The translations under genes were made by a program, and so were the position numbers. 46,930 nucleotides of DNA. Source: Tatumella sp. JGM118. Its GTDB lineage: Bacteria > Pseudomonadota > Gammaproteobacteria > Enterobacterales > Enterobacteriaceae. The stretch lies in contig NZ_JAERJR010000022.1 in the NCBI RefSeq assembly GCF_018257515.1, forward strand, positions 1-46,930, written 5' to 3'. Positions 7,677 through 15,305 of the stretch are shown here, in pieces; the first letter of the stretch is position 1; each line of letters begins with the position of its first letter. The notes beneath the pieces are model-generated. The model was not told where the DNA came from. It saw only the letters and a program-made list of their open reading frames with translations, and ran no database searches.

Positions 7677-7799
7677 CAATTTAGCCAGTTCCATTTCTTC
7701 CGTATCTGGTTTGTTCTGCAGCGGTGCAATCAGTTTGGCTTTAAGCCGTTCATGACCAATATGGAAACTACCGTGGAAATTTCAGGAATTCGCAAATGA
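7677..7799 (+). pseudogene. 3' tail of a lost DUF3289 gene
   Basis: Only the last ~40 codons remain, reading SQFHFFRIWFVLQRCN, FGFKPFMTNMETTVEI and ISGIRK before a stop at 7797-7799. There is no start, leader or upstream homology; the text begins abruptly 11 bases after the copy 2 DUF943 stop. The tail overlaps the next DUF943 start as ATGA, like an intact pair. Recombination between adjacent units probably deleted the rest. Confidence 0.85.
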
Positions 7800-8263
7800 G
7801 AGTGAAAAACAACAAAACTATTCTTCCGCTCTTTCTGGCGTGCTGCATGCTACTTAGCTACGGGCTTTGGTTGTCTCTACGTCCCATGGAGATCATAGCC
7901 ATTCATCACAGAAGTAGTGGTTTCAGTGATGTTCTGGTCACTAGTTTCCCGCCGACTGATAAATCAAAAATTAACTGGTGGTTAAAAAATAAAGATAGGT
8001 TAAATAACCAATATGACATTCCAAAACCTGATAACAATGGTCATTTCTATCTGACTTTCTGGTTATTTGGAGAAGGTTATAAAGACTTAGGTAAATATGA
8101 CAGGCTTTGCTTTGACGATATGAAACCACCTGTAAACTGTATTGAGAAGAATAGAGTATTTTCAATCAGATCCAGCAAAAACAGAGGTATTATATTTACA
8201 GTAGATGATGGCGAGTATCGTCTAAGAACAGATGGGAAAATAATAAAAATCAAAGACGAATAG
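7796..8263 (+). CDS. DUF943 family membrane-anchored protein, copy 3 (orphan)
   Basis: A 155-residue intact protein with a single hydrophobic segment (LFLACCMLLSYGLWLS), then MEIIAIHHRSSG, KSKINWW, FGEGYKDLGKYDR and the cysteine pair RLCF / NCIE. Its DUF3289 partner is reduced to a 3' tail, yet this reading frame is undamaged. It probably depends on transcription and translation from upstream copies. An intact second gene without its first gene is the pattern of orphan immunity genes in polymorphic toxin arrays; that reading is an inference. Confidence 0.8.
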   Translation: MRVKNNKTILPLFLACCMLLSYGLWLSLRPMEIIAIHHRSSGFSDVLVTSFPPTDKSKINWWLKNKDRLNNQYDIPKPDNNGHFYLTFWLFGEGYKDLGKYDRLCFDDMKPPVNCIEKNRVFSIRSSKNRGIIFTVDDGEYRLRTDGKIIKIKDE

Positions 8264-8321
8264 AGCCATTCTTCCTCGCGTGTTGACAGTAATAAAATCA
8301 TCCGACCTCCTGTCAGTCCCC

Positions 8322-8518
8322 CTGCAAAAAAACTATTCACTTTCAAAGATATCCATATATCCAGGAACGATGTCAGGAAAACCACACCCCTATAATTTTG
8401 TGCGAGAGCCCACAAATATTGCCAGAACTCTCTGTATCAGGTTCCCTTTATGCTAGTGAGTCGCGTATTCTGAACGTAGAGTAAGTATAACGGATACTGA
8501 CACAAGGAGTGTGTATCA
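8322..8518 (+). repeat. Conserved leader repeat upstream of DUF3289 copy 3
   Basis: Similar to 4653-4849 over its full length, including CTATTCACTTTCAAAGATAT near the left end, ACCCCTATAATTTTGTGCGA in the middle, and AAGGAGTGTGTATCA at the right end. Confidence 0.8.
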
Positions 8519-9354
8519 ATGACTGCACTACAGTTCCCCTGCACCCTTTTTAAAACTCAAAACCGGATGGACGACTATAGCGCAAAAGATATGCGCTGCG
8601 GCGACTTGACCGCAGAACAGTTGAAATCCAATTACGGGCTGGTTGATATTTCCACCCGTGCCAATCCTTATACCCTGACGAAAGTCACTCCTTTTACTCA
8701 ACCGCAATCGATGTTCTATGGTTCCCGGGGAGAGGGGGAAAAAATTTCCCGCCCGCAATGTGCCAATATTTTGTTTGATGAATTGCGTGATTTATCACGC
8801 CTGTTCTCAGTGTATGGTCCCTACAAGCATCTGATCAAAAGGATGATCACCCATATGCAGAACGGCAACGGAAAACCGTTCAGCAGCATACATCTGGATA
8901 ATGCTTTGAAAGCACATATTGTCAATGACGAAACTGAGAATAGTACGTTATCAAAAATAAAATACGCATTAAATGAAAATATTAACTGGCAAACCGGTAT
9001 TTATCCGGTAACAGGTAAAAATGAATTTCAAAAAGCTATTCTCGAAGGAAAACTCCCGAAATTCGATCGCTTCCAGGATAACTTTAACGGCATGGGTATA
9101 ACTGTTCATGACACCTGGGCAACAGAAATTACTATAAAAATTTACAGGTTGATAATAACCATTACCGGGCAGTCCTGCATTACAAAGTCCAGGATCACTT
9201 TGGACTTGATGTTAACGACATTTCAAAATTCAGGTTTAACCAGTTCCGTTTTTTTCGTATCTGGTTTGTCCTCCAGCGATACGATAAGTTCAATTTCAAA
9301 CCTTTTATGACCAATATGGATACCACCATAGAAATAACCGGAGTCCGAAATTGA
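8519..9354 (+). pseudogene. DUF3289 family protein, copy 3, frameshifted
   Basis: The first ~208 codons read as a normal DUF3289 protein (LQFPCTLFKTQ, MRCGDLTAEQLK, HMQNGNG, FQDNFNGMGITVHDTW). At about 9136-9144 (ATAAAAATTTACAG) one base is missing relative to copy 2, and the zero frame runs into unrelated residues ending at 9310. The expected continuation is present in the other frame: VDNNHYRAVLHYKVQDHFGLD, then FFRIWFVLQRYDKF, up to GVRN and a TGA at 9352-9354. The lesion is in an A/T run, so genuine inactivation and a sequencing error are both possible. No classical slippery heptamer lies in the zero frame. Confidence 0.82.
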
Positions 9355-9827
9355 TTCTAAAAAACAGAAAACACCTTACTTTAATCATATTAATTATCTG
9401 CATATTAACCGGTTATTGGCTTTGGCTATCCCTGCGCCCTGTGGAAATTATTGCAGTTCATGATAATGGTAATCATAGCTATATTTTAGTAAACAACTTT
9501 CCATATACAGATAAAGGTAAAATAAATTGGTGGATAAAAAATAAGGATGAACTAAAAAACAAATATAATATTCCAAAACCATCCACCTCTGGTAATTTTA
9601 CTGTAATTTTCTGGCTATTCGGTGACGGCTATAAAGAAACGGATGGTTATGACAGGTTATGCTTTGAGGATATGTCCCCCCCACTGAATTGCATAGACAA
9701 GGATGCTGTTTTCTCTGTCAGCAATAGCATTAATTTGGGGACGGTTTTCACCGTGTACGATGGTAAATATCAAAGGAAGAAGAACGGTGACATAGCTAAG
9801 TTAGAGATTAAATTTGATGTAAAGTGA
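9351..9827 (+). CDS. DUF943 family membrane-anchored protein, copy 4
   Basis: A 158-residue protein, strongly AT-rich. It starts at a TTG (9351) that overlaps the DUF3289 stop as TTGA, replacing the ATGA of the other pairs. The hydrophobic segment is LILIICILTGYWLWLS; then VEIIAVHDNGNHSYILVNNF, GKINWW, FGDGYKETDGYDR and the cysteine pair RLCF / NCID. It lies behind a frameshifted partner but is itself intact. Its 5' half is nearly identical in DNA to the decayed copy at 11031-11301, showing recent duplication. Confidence 0.78.
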   Translation: MILKNRKHLTLIILIICILTGYWLWLSLRPVEIIAVHDNGNHSYILVNNFPYTDKGKINWWIKNKDELKNKYNIPKPSTSGNFTVIFWLFGDGYKETDGYDRLCFEDMSPPLNCIDKDAVFSVSNSINLGTVFTVYDGKYQRKKNGDIAKLEIKFDVK

Positions 9828-9939
9828 CCGGGATAAACTCCCCTCCTGCTTACATCATGCGGGTGGGATTATTAGAATTACTGAGATTATCCCAAGGGAG
9901 GAGAAAACGTCAGCAACAAGACTACTTCGGGTTAAATAT

Positions 9940-10158
9940 TGTGAATATTGATAATGATCGTTACCAGGCAGTGGTGCATTATAAGGTACAGGATCATTTT
10001 GGTATGGATAATAATGATATCCTTAATGAAAAATTTATCCAGTTGAATTTTTCCGTATCTGGTTTGTTCTGCAGCGGTACAATCAGTTTGGATGTAAGCC
10101 TTTCATGACAAATATGGATGCCATTATCCGAATCTCCGGTGGACGCGATGAAACATAA
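9940..10158 (+). pseudogene. 3' fragment of a DUF3289 gene with a frameshift
   Basis: A remnant begins around NIDNDRYQAVVHYKVQDHFG and continues NNDILNEKFIQLNF. It loses one T in the TTTTTT run before CCGTATCTGG (near 10048), then resumes in another frame as RIWFVLQRYNQFG, CKPFMTNMDAIIRISGGR and stops at 10156-10158. The segment is nearest to copy 1 in DNA (shared CAGGCAGTGGTGCATTATAA). The 5' two thirds are absent. It overlaps the next DUF943 start. Confidence 0.8.
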
Positions 10159-10609
10159 AAAAAAACTCTATGGATTATTTTTATTTTCTGGCTGTGCACT
10201 GTTCAGTTACCTGATTTGGCTATCACAGCACCCGGTAAAGATTGTCGCCGTTCATCAGGAACGTCATTATAGTGATGTTTTAGTTAATAACTTTCCTTTA
10301 ACTGATAAAGGTAAAATCGACTGGTGGCTGGAAAACAAGGGTATTCTTAAAGAAAAATATGATATTCCTGAACCAGACTCAGAAGGTAATTCTACGGTCA
10401 GTTTTTGGGATTTTGGCGATGGATACGTAGAAACTGATGGTTATGATCGGCTCTGTTTTGATGATATGAAACCACCACTCAATTGCATTAATAAAAATTC
10501 CCTTATGTTTGTAATGAATGGGAGAAATACAGGACTCTCTTTTTGGGTCGATGGAGGAATATATCGGGTAAATAAAAACGGTAAGAGAGTGAGATTCGAT
10601 TATGATTAG
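10148..10609 (+). CDS. DUF943 family membrane-anchored protein, copy 5 (orphan)
   Basis: A 153-residue protein starting MKHKKKLYGLFLFSGCALF; an upstream in-frame start at 10118 lies inside the DUF3289 remnant and is rejected. It carries the hydrophobic segment LFLFSGCALFSYLIWLS, VKIVAVHQERHYSDVLVNNF, GKIDWW, FGDGYVETDGYDR and the cysteine pair RLCF / NCIN. It overlaps the remnant DUF3289 frame by 11 nt. Like copy 3 it is intact although its partner is destroyed. Confidence 0.78.
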   Translation: MKHKKKLYGLFLFSGCALFSYLIWLSQHPVKIVAVHQERHYSDVLVNNFPLTDKGKIDWWLENKGILKEKYDIPEPDSEGNSTVSFWDFGDGYVETDGYDRLCFDDMKPPLNCINKNSLMFVMNGRNTGLSFWVDGGIYRVNKNGKRVRFDYD

Positions 10610-10715
10610 AACCACTCAGTCAATAAAGAGACAGTATAATGTCACCTACTCTCTACGACTTGTACCCGTCATAGAACAATGGAAAAAGATGAAAAAACAG
10701 TAAGAAATTTTCTCC

Positions 10716-11003
10716 TGGAAACTAAACTTCAAAACTTCAATAGACACCAGGATTAAATCAGAAAGATGGAAATTACGCGTCACAATACCCTGAAAATACT
10801 AAATTAAATCGATACAGGTTGATAATAACTATTTCCGCGCAGCGTTACACTGCAAAGTCGACGACCACCCTGGACTTAATGTCGAGGATATTCATAACTC
10901 CAGCCTCAATCCGCTCTGTTTTTTGCATAGCTGGTTTTTACTCAAGAGATACAATCAGTCTGATTTAAAATCATTTATGACCAATATCGAAACTACCCGA
11001 TGA
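10716..11003 (+). pseudogene. Heavily decayed DUF3289 remnant
   Basis: With several frame changes, translation yields KLQNFNRHQD (compare KLPKFDRFQD), MEITRHNT (compare MGITVHDT), DNNYF, a worn VHYKVQDHFGLD (TLQSRRPPWT in one frame), WFLLKRYNQSDLKSFMTNIE, and a stop near 11003. There is no start and there are multiple stops. It is the DUF3289 member of a sixth unit. Confidence 0.7.
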
Positions 11004-11030
11004 CGAACTGATATAAAAATCGATTGGAAA

Positions 11031-11301
11031 ATGAAATATCTTGTTTTACTCACCTTGAGTGCCTGCATATTTTCTGGTTGTTAGCCCTGGCTATCCCTGT
11101 GCCTTGTGGAAATGATTGCAGTTCATAATAATGGTAGTCATAGCTATATTTTAGTAAAAAACTTTCCATATACAGATAAAGGTAAAATAAATTGATGGCT
11201 AAAAAATAAGGATAGACTGAAAAATTATATTCCTAAACTATCCACCTCATGTCTTACTGTGTTCTTCCTGACTATTCGTTGATGGTTATAAAAAAAGATA
11301 A
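11031..11301 (+). pseudogene. Decayed DUF943 gene, copy 6
   Basis: Starting at the ATG at 11031 the frame reads MKYLVLLTLSACIFSGC, then a TAG where Trp or Tyr is expected, then LSLCLVEMIAVHNNG, SHSYILVKNFPYTDKGKIN, a TGA in place of a Trp codon, WLKNKDRLKN, and degenerates after PKLSTS. Its DNA is almost identical to copy 4 over the SHSYILV to GKIN part, so the duplication is recent and decay followed. Confidence 0.8.
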
Positions 11302-11503
11302 CTGAAAAAACAGTCTGCGGATATCGATAAAGAGTTTTTATCATGGCTGATACTTTATTTCTTGAAGAGGATCACCTTCAGCGCTAAAGGTCATTGTCTA
11401 AACCGTGCCACAGAGCATAATTGATACGTTCTTATTTATTTTTATTGCATCCGGAAGCAAAGAAAGGACACCAGCAACGTTCAGGGAAAAAGGAGAGTAA
11501 GCA

Positions 11504-12322
11504 ATGAAAATTCATTTTCTGGGGACAGCGGCTTCTGAAGGGATCCCAAATCCATTCTGCCGCTGTGCACACTGCCAGCAAGCCCGCATCCTTAAAGGTA
11601 AGGATCTACGGACGCATTCATCCGTTATCATTGACGATCAACTGCTGATCGATGTTGCCCCCGAATTCAGCCAGCAACTGCTCAGAGATGGCTTAGATGC
11701 GACACAGATACACTCGCTGCTTTTCACTCATACCCATCCCGACCACTTTAATGTCGGAGAACTCTTCAGTCGCATGGAAGGGTACGGGTTTGAGATAGAT
11801 CACCCGTTGCATATCTACGGTAATGATCGTGCCATCAATGGCGCTGCTGAAGTATTGCCCGGTTATAGCCATGAGCGATTCGGCTTCCACTGTCTTGTCC
11901 CTTTTGTCACTGCAGAAACCCATGGTTACCGGATCACTCCGTTATTAGCAAACCACGCAAAATGGGAACTTTGCTATACCTGGTTCATTGAAAAAGAAGG
12001 AAAAGCACTCTTCTATGGCCATGATTCCGGGTGGTTTCCTGAACTCACCTGGCAATGGCTTGAAGGAAAAAAAATCGATCTGGCCGTACTGGAATGTACG
12101 TATGGATATAACGGCGAAAGCCGCACCGATAACCATATGAGCCTGGAGACTGTCTTTGCTGCCAGGGAAAAACTACGTGCGATAGCCTGTTTGCATGCCG
12201 GCAGCAGGATTCTGGTATCGCATATCTCACATTCAGGAAAACTGCTTCACGAAGAGCTTGTGGCGGCGTGTCTCGATAAGAATATTACCGTCGCCTGTGA
12301 CGGCCTGACCATTAATTTCTAA
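11504..12322 (+). CDS. PhnP-like metallo-beta-lactamase fold hydrolase
   Basis: A 272-residue metallo-beta-lactamase fold protein related to PhnP and other phosphodiesterases that cleave cyclic phosphates. The N-terminus MKIHFLGTAASEGIPNPFC has the PhnP-type G-T-A-x-x-G pattern followed by a CRCAHC cysteine cluster that can bind a structural zinc. The metal motif is HTHPDH (residues ~76-81). Downstream metal ligands are HDSGW and SHISHSG. The start has an AGGAGA site 7 nt upstream. The transporter gene follows after 13 nt, so the pair is an operon and the likely substrate is a nucleotide-sugar or nucleoside-phosphate compound; that is an inference. Confidence 0.75.
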   Translation: MKIHFLGTAASEGIPNPFCRCAHCQQARILKGKDLRTHSSVIIDDQLLIDVAPEFSQQLLRDGLDATQIHSLLFTHTHPDHFNVGELFSRMEGYGFEIDHPLHIYGNDRAINGAAEVLPGYSHERFGFHCLVPFVTAETHGYRITPLLANHAKWELCYTWFIEKEGKALFYGHDSGWFPELTWQWLEGKKIDLAVLECTYGYNGESRTDNHMSLETVFAAREKLRAIACLHAGSRILVSHISHSGKLLHEELVAACLDKNITVACDGLTINF

Positions 12323-12335
12323 CAGGGTTAATCAA

Positions 12336-13586
12336 ATGGATTTGAATAAAACACCTCGTCTTCTGGTAATGATGTTTGTGCAATACTTCATGCAGGGTGC
12401 CTGGAATATGACCATGGGTCTGGTGCTAAGTACCTATGGCATGGCGACGAGCATTGGCACTGCTTATGCTTTACTCGGGCTCGCCACCCTCCTGTCACCA
12501 CTGTTTATCGGTATGGTTGCCGATCGCTTCTTCGCTTCACAAAAGGTGATGGCTATCCTTCACCTGATTAATGCCGCGGTAATCCTGTGCGTGCCACAGT
12601 TTATCGAAGCGCATAATACCACCATGACACTGATAATGATCTTCTTTGTCGGCTTACTGTTCTATCCTACGACGGCGCTGGCTAACAGTATCAGTTTCAG
12701 CCACATTAACGGCGTGAAATATTTTCCGCTCATTCGTGTCTTCGGTACGTTCGGTTTTATGGTGATTGGTTTTATCATCGGTCAGATGGGCTACTCGGGT
12801 GATACCGTGACGTGGTATATCGCCTCCGCCTCCGCAGTTGCGCTGGGTCTTTACTGCTTTGCCCTGCCGGATACCCCGCCGAAGGCTAAAGGGCAGACCT
12901 TCAGCCTGCGTGATTTATTATGCCTGGATGCACTGTCGCTGTTCCGGGATCGAAATTTCTCGATTCTGATGCTGACCATCTTTGTATTAATGATCCCGAA
13001 AACCGCCTATTCCGCCTATATTCCGGTTTTCCTGAAAGCCCTGGGGTTTGATAACGCGGCATCGATGATGCAGGCGGGGGTTGCCTGCGAAGTCATCTTT
13101 ATGTTCCTGCTGTCATTCTTCCTGCTGAAAGCGGGTTTCAAACTGACGCTGCTGTTGGGTGCGATCTGCTGGGTAATCCGCTCATTGTTATTTTCGCAAG
13201 CTGCGCTGGACGCCAATATGATGTTCATTATGATTGGCCTGATGCTGCAGGGTTTTTGCTGGGACTTTTTCTTTACCGTCGGCGACATCTATGTGGACCG
13301 AAAAGCCCCGCCAGAGATAAAAGCCCAGGCACAAAGCCTGCGTTTCATCGTCTCCAACGGTGCAGGACTGCTGTTCGCTTCTACCCTCTGCGGACAGGTA
13401 TTCAATAATACGGTAACAGAGCAAGGACCACAGTCATTACCGCAATGGGAAAACTTCTGGCTATTCTCAGCGATTATCGCGGGCATCGTTGTCGTGCTTT
13501 TCCGGATTTTCTTTAAAGATGATCTTTCCGGAAAAGAGGTCCCGGCAGATATAAAACCGGCTACCCTGCGGACCGTACAAAAATGA
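12336..13586 (+). CDS. MFS transporter, nucleoside:H+ symporter-like
   Basis: A 416-residue, 12-helix major facilitator protein of the nucleoside:proton symporter (NHS; NupG, XapB, YegT) group. Supporting pieces are the N-terminal FVQYFMQGAWNMTMGLVLST, the first-loop FIGMVADRFFASQKVM, LANSISFSHI and FPLIRVFGTFGFMVIG. Family length is ~410-425. It lies 13 nt behind the PhnP-like hydrolase and is probably co-transcribed with it, suggesting import of a nucleoside-type compound processed by the hydrolase. The true substrate cannot be read from sequence. Confidence 0.75.
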   Translation: MDLNKTPRLLVMMFVQYFMQGAWNMTMGLVLSTYGMATSIGTAYALLGLATLLSPLFIGMVADRFFASQKVMAILHLINAAVILCVPQFIEAHNTTMTLIMIFFVGLLFYPTTALANSISFSHINGVKYFPLIRVFGTFGFMVIGFIIGQMGYSGDTVTWYIASASAVALGLYCFALPDTPPKAKGQTFSLRDLLCLDALSLFRDRNFSILMLTIFVLMIPKTAYSAYIPVFLKALGFDNAASMMQAGVACEVIFMFLLSFFLLKAGFKLTLLLGAICWVIRSLLFSQAALDANMMFIMIGLMLQGFCWDFFFTVGDIYVDRKAPPEIKAQAQSLRFIVSNGAGLLFASTLCGQVFNNTVTEQGPQSLPQWENFWLFSAIIAGIVVVLFRIFFKDDLSGKEVPADIKPATLRTVQK

Positions 13587-14094
13587 CGACGGCAGGAGGG
13601 AAAATATGAGTAGCATATTCCCTCTGCCAGCGGGTATAGCGTTGTTACATCCGGCGACAGTACGAGGATAGTTGTTGTTTTTTTCCGGGAGGGTTCATTG
13701 GCCCGAAGCGGATACCCTAAGGGGAACCCCGTCCGGAAAAGATTGTGACCATCGCATTTCTGCCCGGGCTGGCCCCGGGACACTTGCGCGTCGTTCTTCA
13801 ACGAGTCGTCCCCCGGTAAGCCAGTAAGCCAGTAAGCCAGTAAGCCAGTAAGCCAGTAAGCCAGTAAGCCAGTAAAAGGTAATATCCGGATATCCTTAAA
13901 GCAACTCACACTGACTTCTTATTTCCGGAGGTGTTGTGTTGTTTTGTTCTCCCGGGGGTAGCATCCGCGTAGGGAGTTTCTGGCTGAGGGGGATTGCAGT
14001 GCCGGTGAATCCCCTCTTCCGGATACAGACAGGGCGGCAGCCTGAACCTTGCGCACAGACCTCTGACTCCCTCACCTGTAAAATGCATCGCACA
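13587..14094. other. Intergenic stretch with no supported gene
   Basis: Between the convergent transporter and LacI genes are ~508 bp with no convincing reading frame. Its only clear structure is the 8-bp tandem repeat listed separately. Minus-strand frames crossing it are long only because they run through this repeat. Confidence 0.6.
13820..13875. repeat. Seven tandem copies of GCCAGTAA
   Basis: Seven perfect head-to-tail copies of the octamer GCCAGTAA cover 56 bp, preceded by a partial copy (CGGTAA). It is not a multiple of three and lies outside genes. Such arrays change copy number by slippage and serve as strain markers. Confidence 0.95.
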
Positions 14095-15105
14095 TTAAAG
14101 GATTTTACTTGAGGCCCTGACCACCAGCTCGGGAATCGGTCCGTCGCAGCCAGCCATAGGGCGACCTGCCAGTACGTCGAACAGTAACATAGTCGCCTGC
14201 CGGGCAACCTCATCCAGATGCATATTCACTGCTGTCAAAGGCGGCTTTGATTCCCTGGCACGAATACCATCATACCGGGTAGCGACTCTCATCTGTTGCG
14301 GGATTTTAGTGCCCGTTTCATGAAAGGCTCGTACCGCGCCGCTGGCAAAGGTATCAACCAAAACCAGTAATCCATTCACCTGTGGAGCCTCCAGCAGTAG
14401 CTGACGGGCGGCATGATAACCGGCAGCCTCACCTTTCTCCTCATCCAGGTAATATATCACCGGAGTCTGCCGCCCGTTGCACCACAGACGATACGCCGCT
14501 TCGGTCTCCAGCGAAGAGGTGCGCTGCCTGTTACTGACAAACAGTGCGCAGTGCCCGCATCCTTCTTTTTGTAAGTGCCTCAGCAGCAGATTAGCCGTCA
14601 CCTCAGAGTGCAGCTCAACCCAGGGCACCGGCTTGTTCGTGCCCGGGGTCCGGCCAATAGTCACGCAGGGGATCCCCGCATTTTGCAGAGCGCGTAACTG
14701 CGGATCATTTTCGGAAGGTTCGAGCAGAATAGCTGCGTCAAAGGTGACCGTGTCCAGTGGATTCTTCCCCGGAGGCACCAGAATCAAGGCATGGCGGTTT
14801 TCCAGCGCCATAATTGATGCCGTCAGCGCGATTTCCATCATAAATCCGAGCTTTGAAGCGCCGGAGGCGATGCTGAGCGGTAGTGAAGAAAGAAGTGCAA
14901 TCGTATTGGTTCTTCCGGTGCGTAACTGACGGGCTCGAATATTTGGTGTGTAGTTCAGGGCCTGAATAGCGTCATCAATTCGTTGCCGGGTTTCAGGATC
15001 GACAAAACGCGTTTGATTTAACGCATTCGAGACGGTCCCTGGCGAAACACCTGCGTGGCGGGCAACATCAATAAGTCTGGTGCGTTTGTTATCCTGAGTA
15101 GTCAT
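14095..15105 (-). CDS. LacI family transcriptional regulator
   Basis: A 336-residue LacI/GalR repressor. The helix-turn-helix is at residues ~10-32 (LIDVARHAGVSPGTVSNALN), the hinge includes LNYTPNIRARQLRTGRT, and the rest is a periplasmic-binding-protein-like effector domain with NTIALLSSLPL and EPELVVRASS-type ending. It is divergent from the arylsulfotransferase-like and NCS2 permease genes, whose promoter carries an 18-bp palindrome at 15246-15263 of the type bound by LacI proteins. It most likely represses that operon and responds to its substrate. The ligand is unknown. Confidence 0.85.
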   Translation of the reverse strand: MTTQDNKRTRLIDVARHAGVSPGTVSNALNQTRFVDPETRQRIDDAIQALNYTPNIRARQLRTGRTNTIALLSSLPLSIASGASKLGFMMEIALTASIMALENRHALILVPPGKNPLDTVTFDAAILLEPSENDPQLRALQNAGIPCVTIGRTPGTNKPVPWVELHSEVTANLLLRHLQKEGCGHCALFVSNRQRTSSLETEAAYRLWCNGRQTPVIYYLDEEKGEAAGYHAARQLLLEAPQVNGLLVLVDTFASGAVRAFHETGTKIPQQMRVATRYDGIRARESKPPLTAVNMHLDEVARQATMLLFDVLAGRPMAGCDGPIPELVVRASSKIL

Positions 15106-15245
15106 ATCCCTGCCGGTTTATCAGATTTACACTCAAAATAGCACATTCCCGGATATCCCTTTCTGTTCTATTTCATAACAATATCATATTACCAGGCAGC
15201 GCTTTCCCGTAGATCTCCACTCCACACTCCTGTCTAATATCGTTT

Positions 15246-15263
15246 CATTAAAACGTTTTAATG
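15246..15263. promoter_or_regulatory. Perfect palindromic LacI-type operator
   Basis: CATTAAAACGTTTTAATG is an 18-bp perfect palindrome with the central CG typical of LacI-family operators. It lies between the divergent LacI gene and the arylsulfotransferase-like gene, 43 bp before the chosen start of the latter. Confidence 0.75.
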
Positions 15264-15305
15264 ACGGTTTTTTTCGGTAAATTCCGCAGTTCAGGAGGTT
15301 ACGTG

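Noticed and set aside
9136-9144. Programmed ribosomal frameshift in DUF3289 copy 3
   Set aside because: The AAATTTA heptamer is not in the zero frame, and the intact paralogues contain one more base without any shift.
10118-10147. Upstream start for DUF943 copy 5
   Set aside because: It would add residues derived from the DUF3289 remnant; MKHKKK at 10148 matches the other copies.
13820-13875. CRISPR-like short repeats
   Set aside because: Units are 8 bp without spacers, so this is a simple tandem repeat.
13289-13909. Minus-strand frame of 206 codons overlapping the MFS gene
   Set aside because: It runs through the 8-bp repeat, giving a repeated LLAYWLTG peptide, and is antisense to a well-supported transporter.
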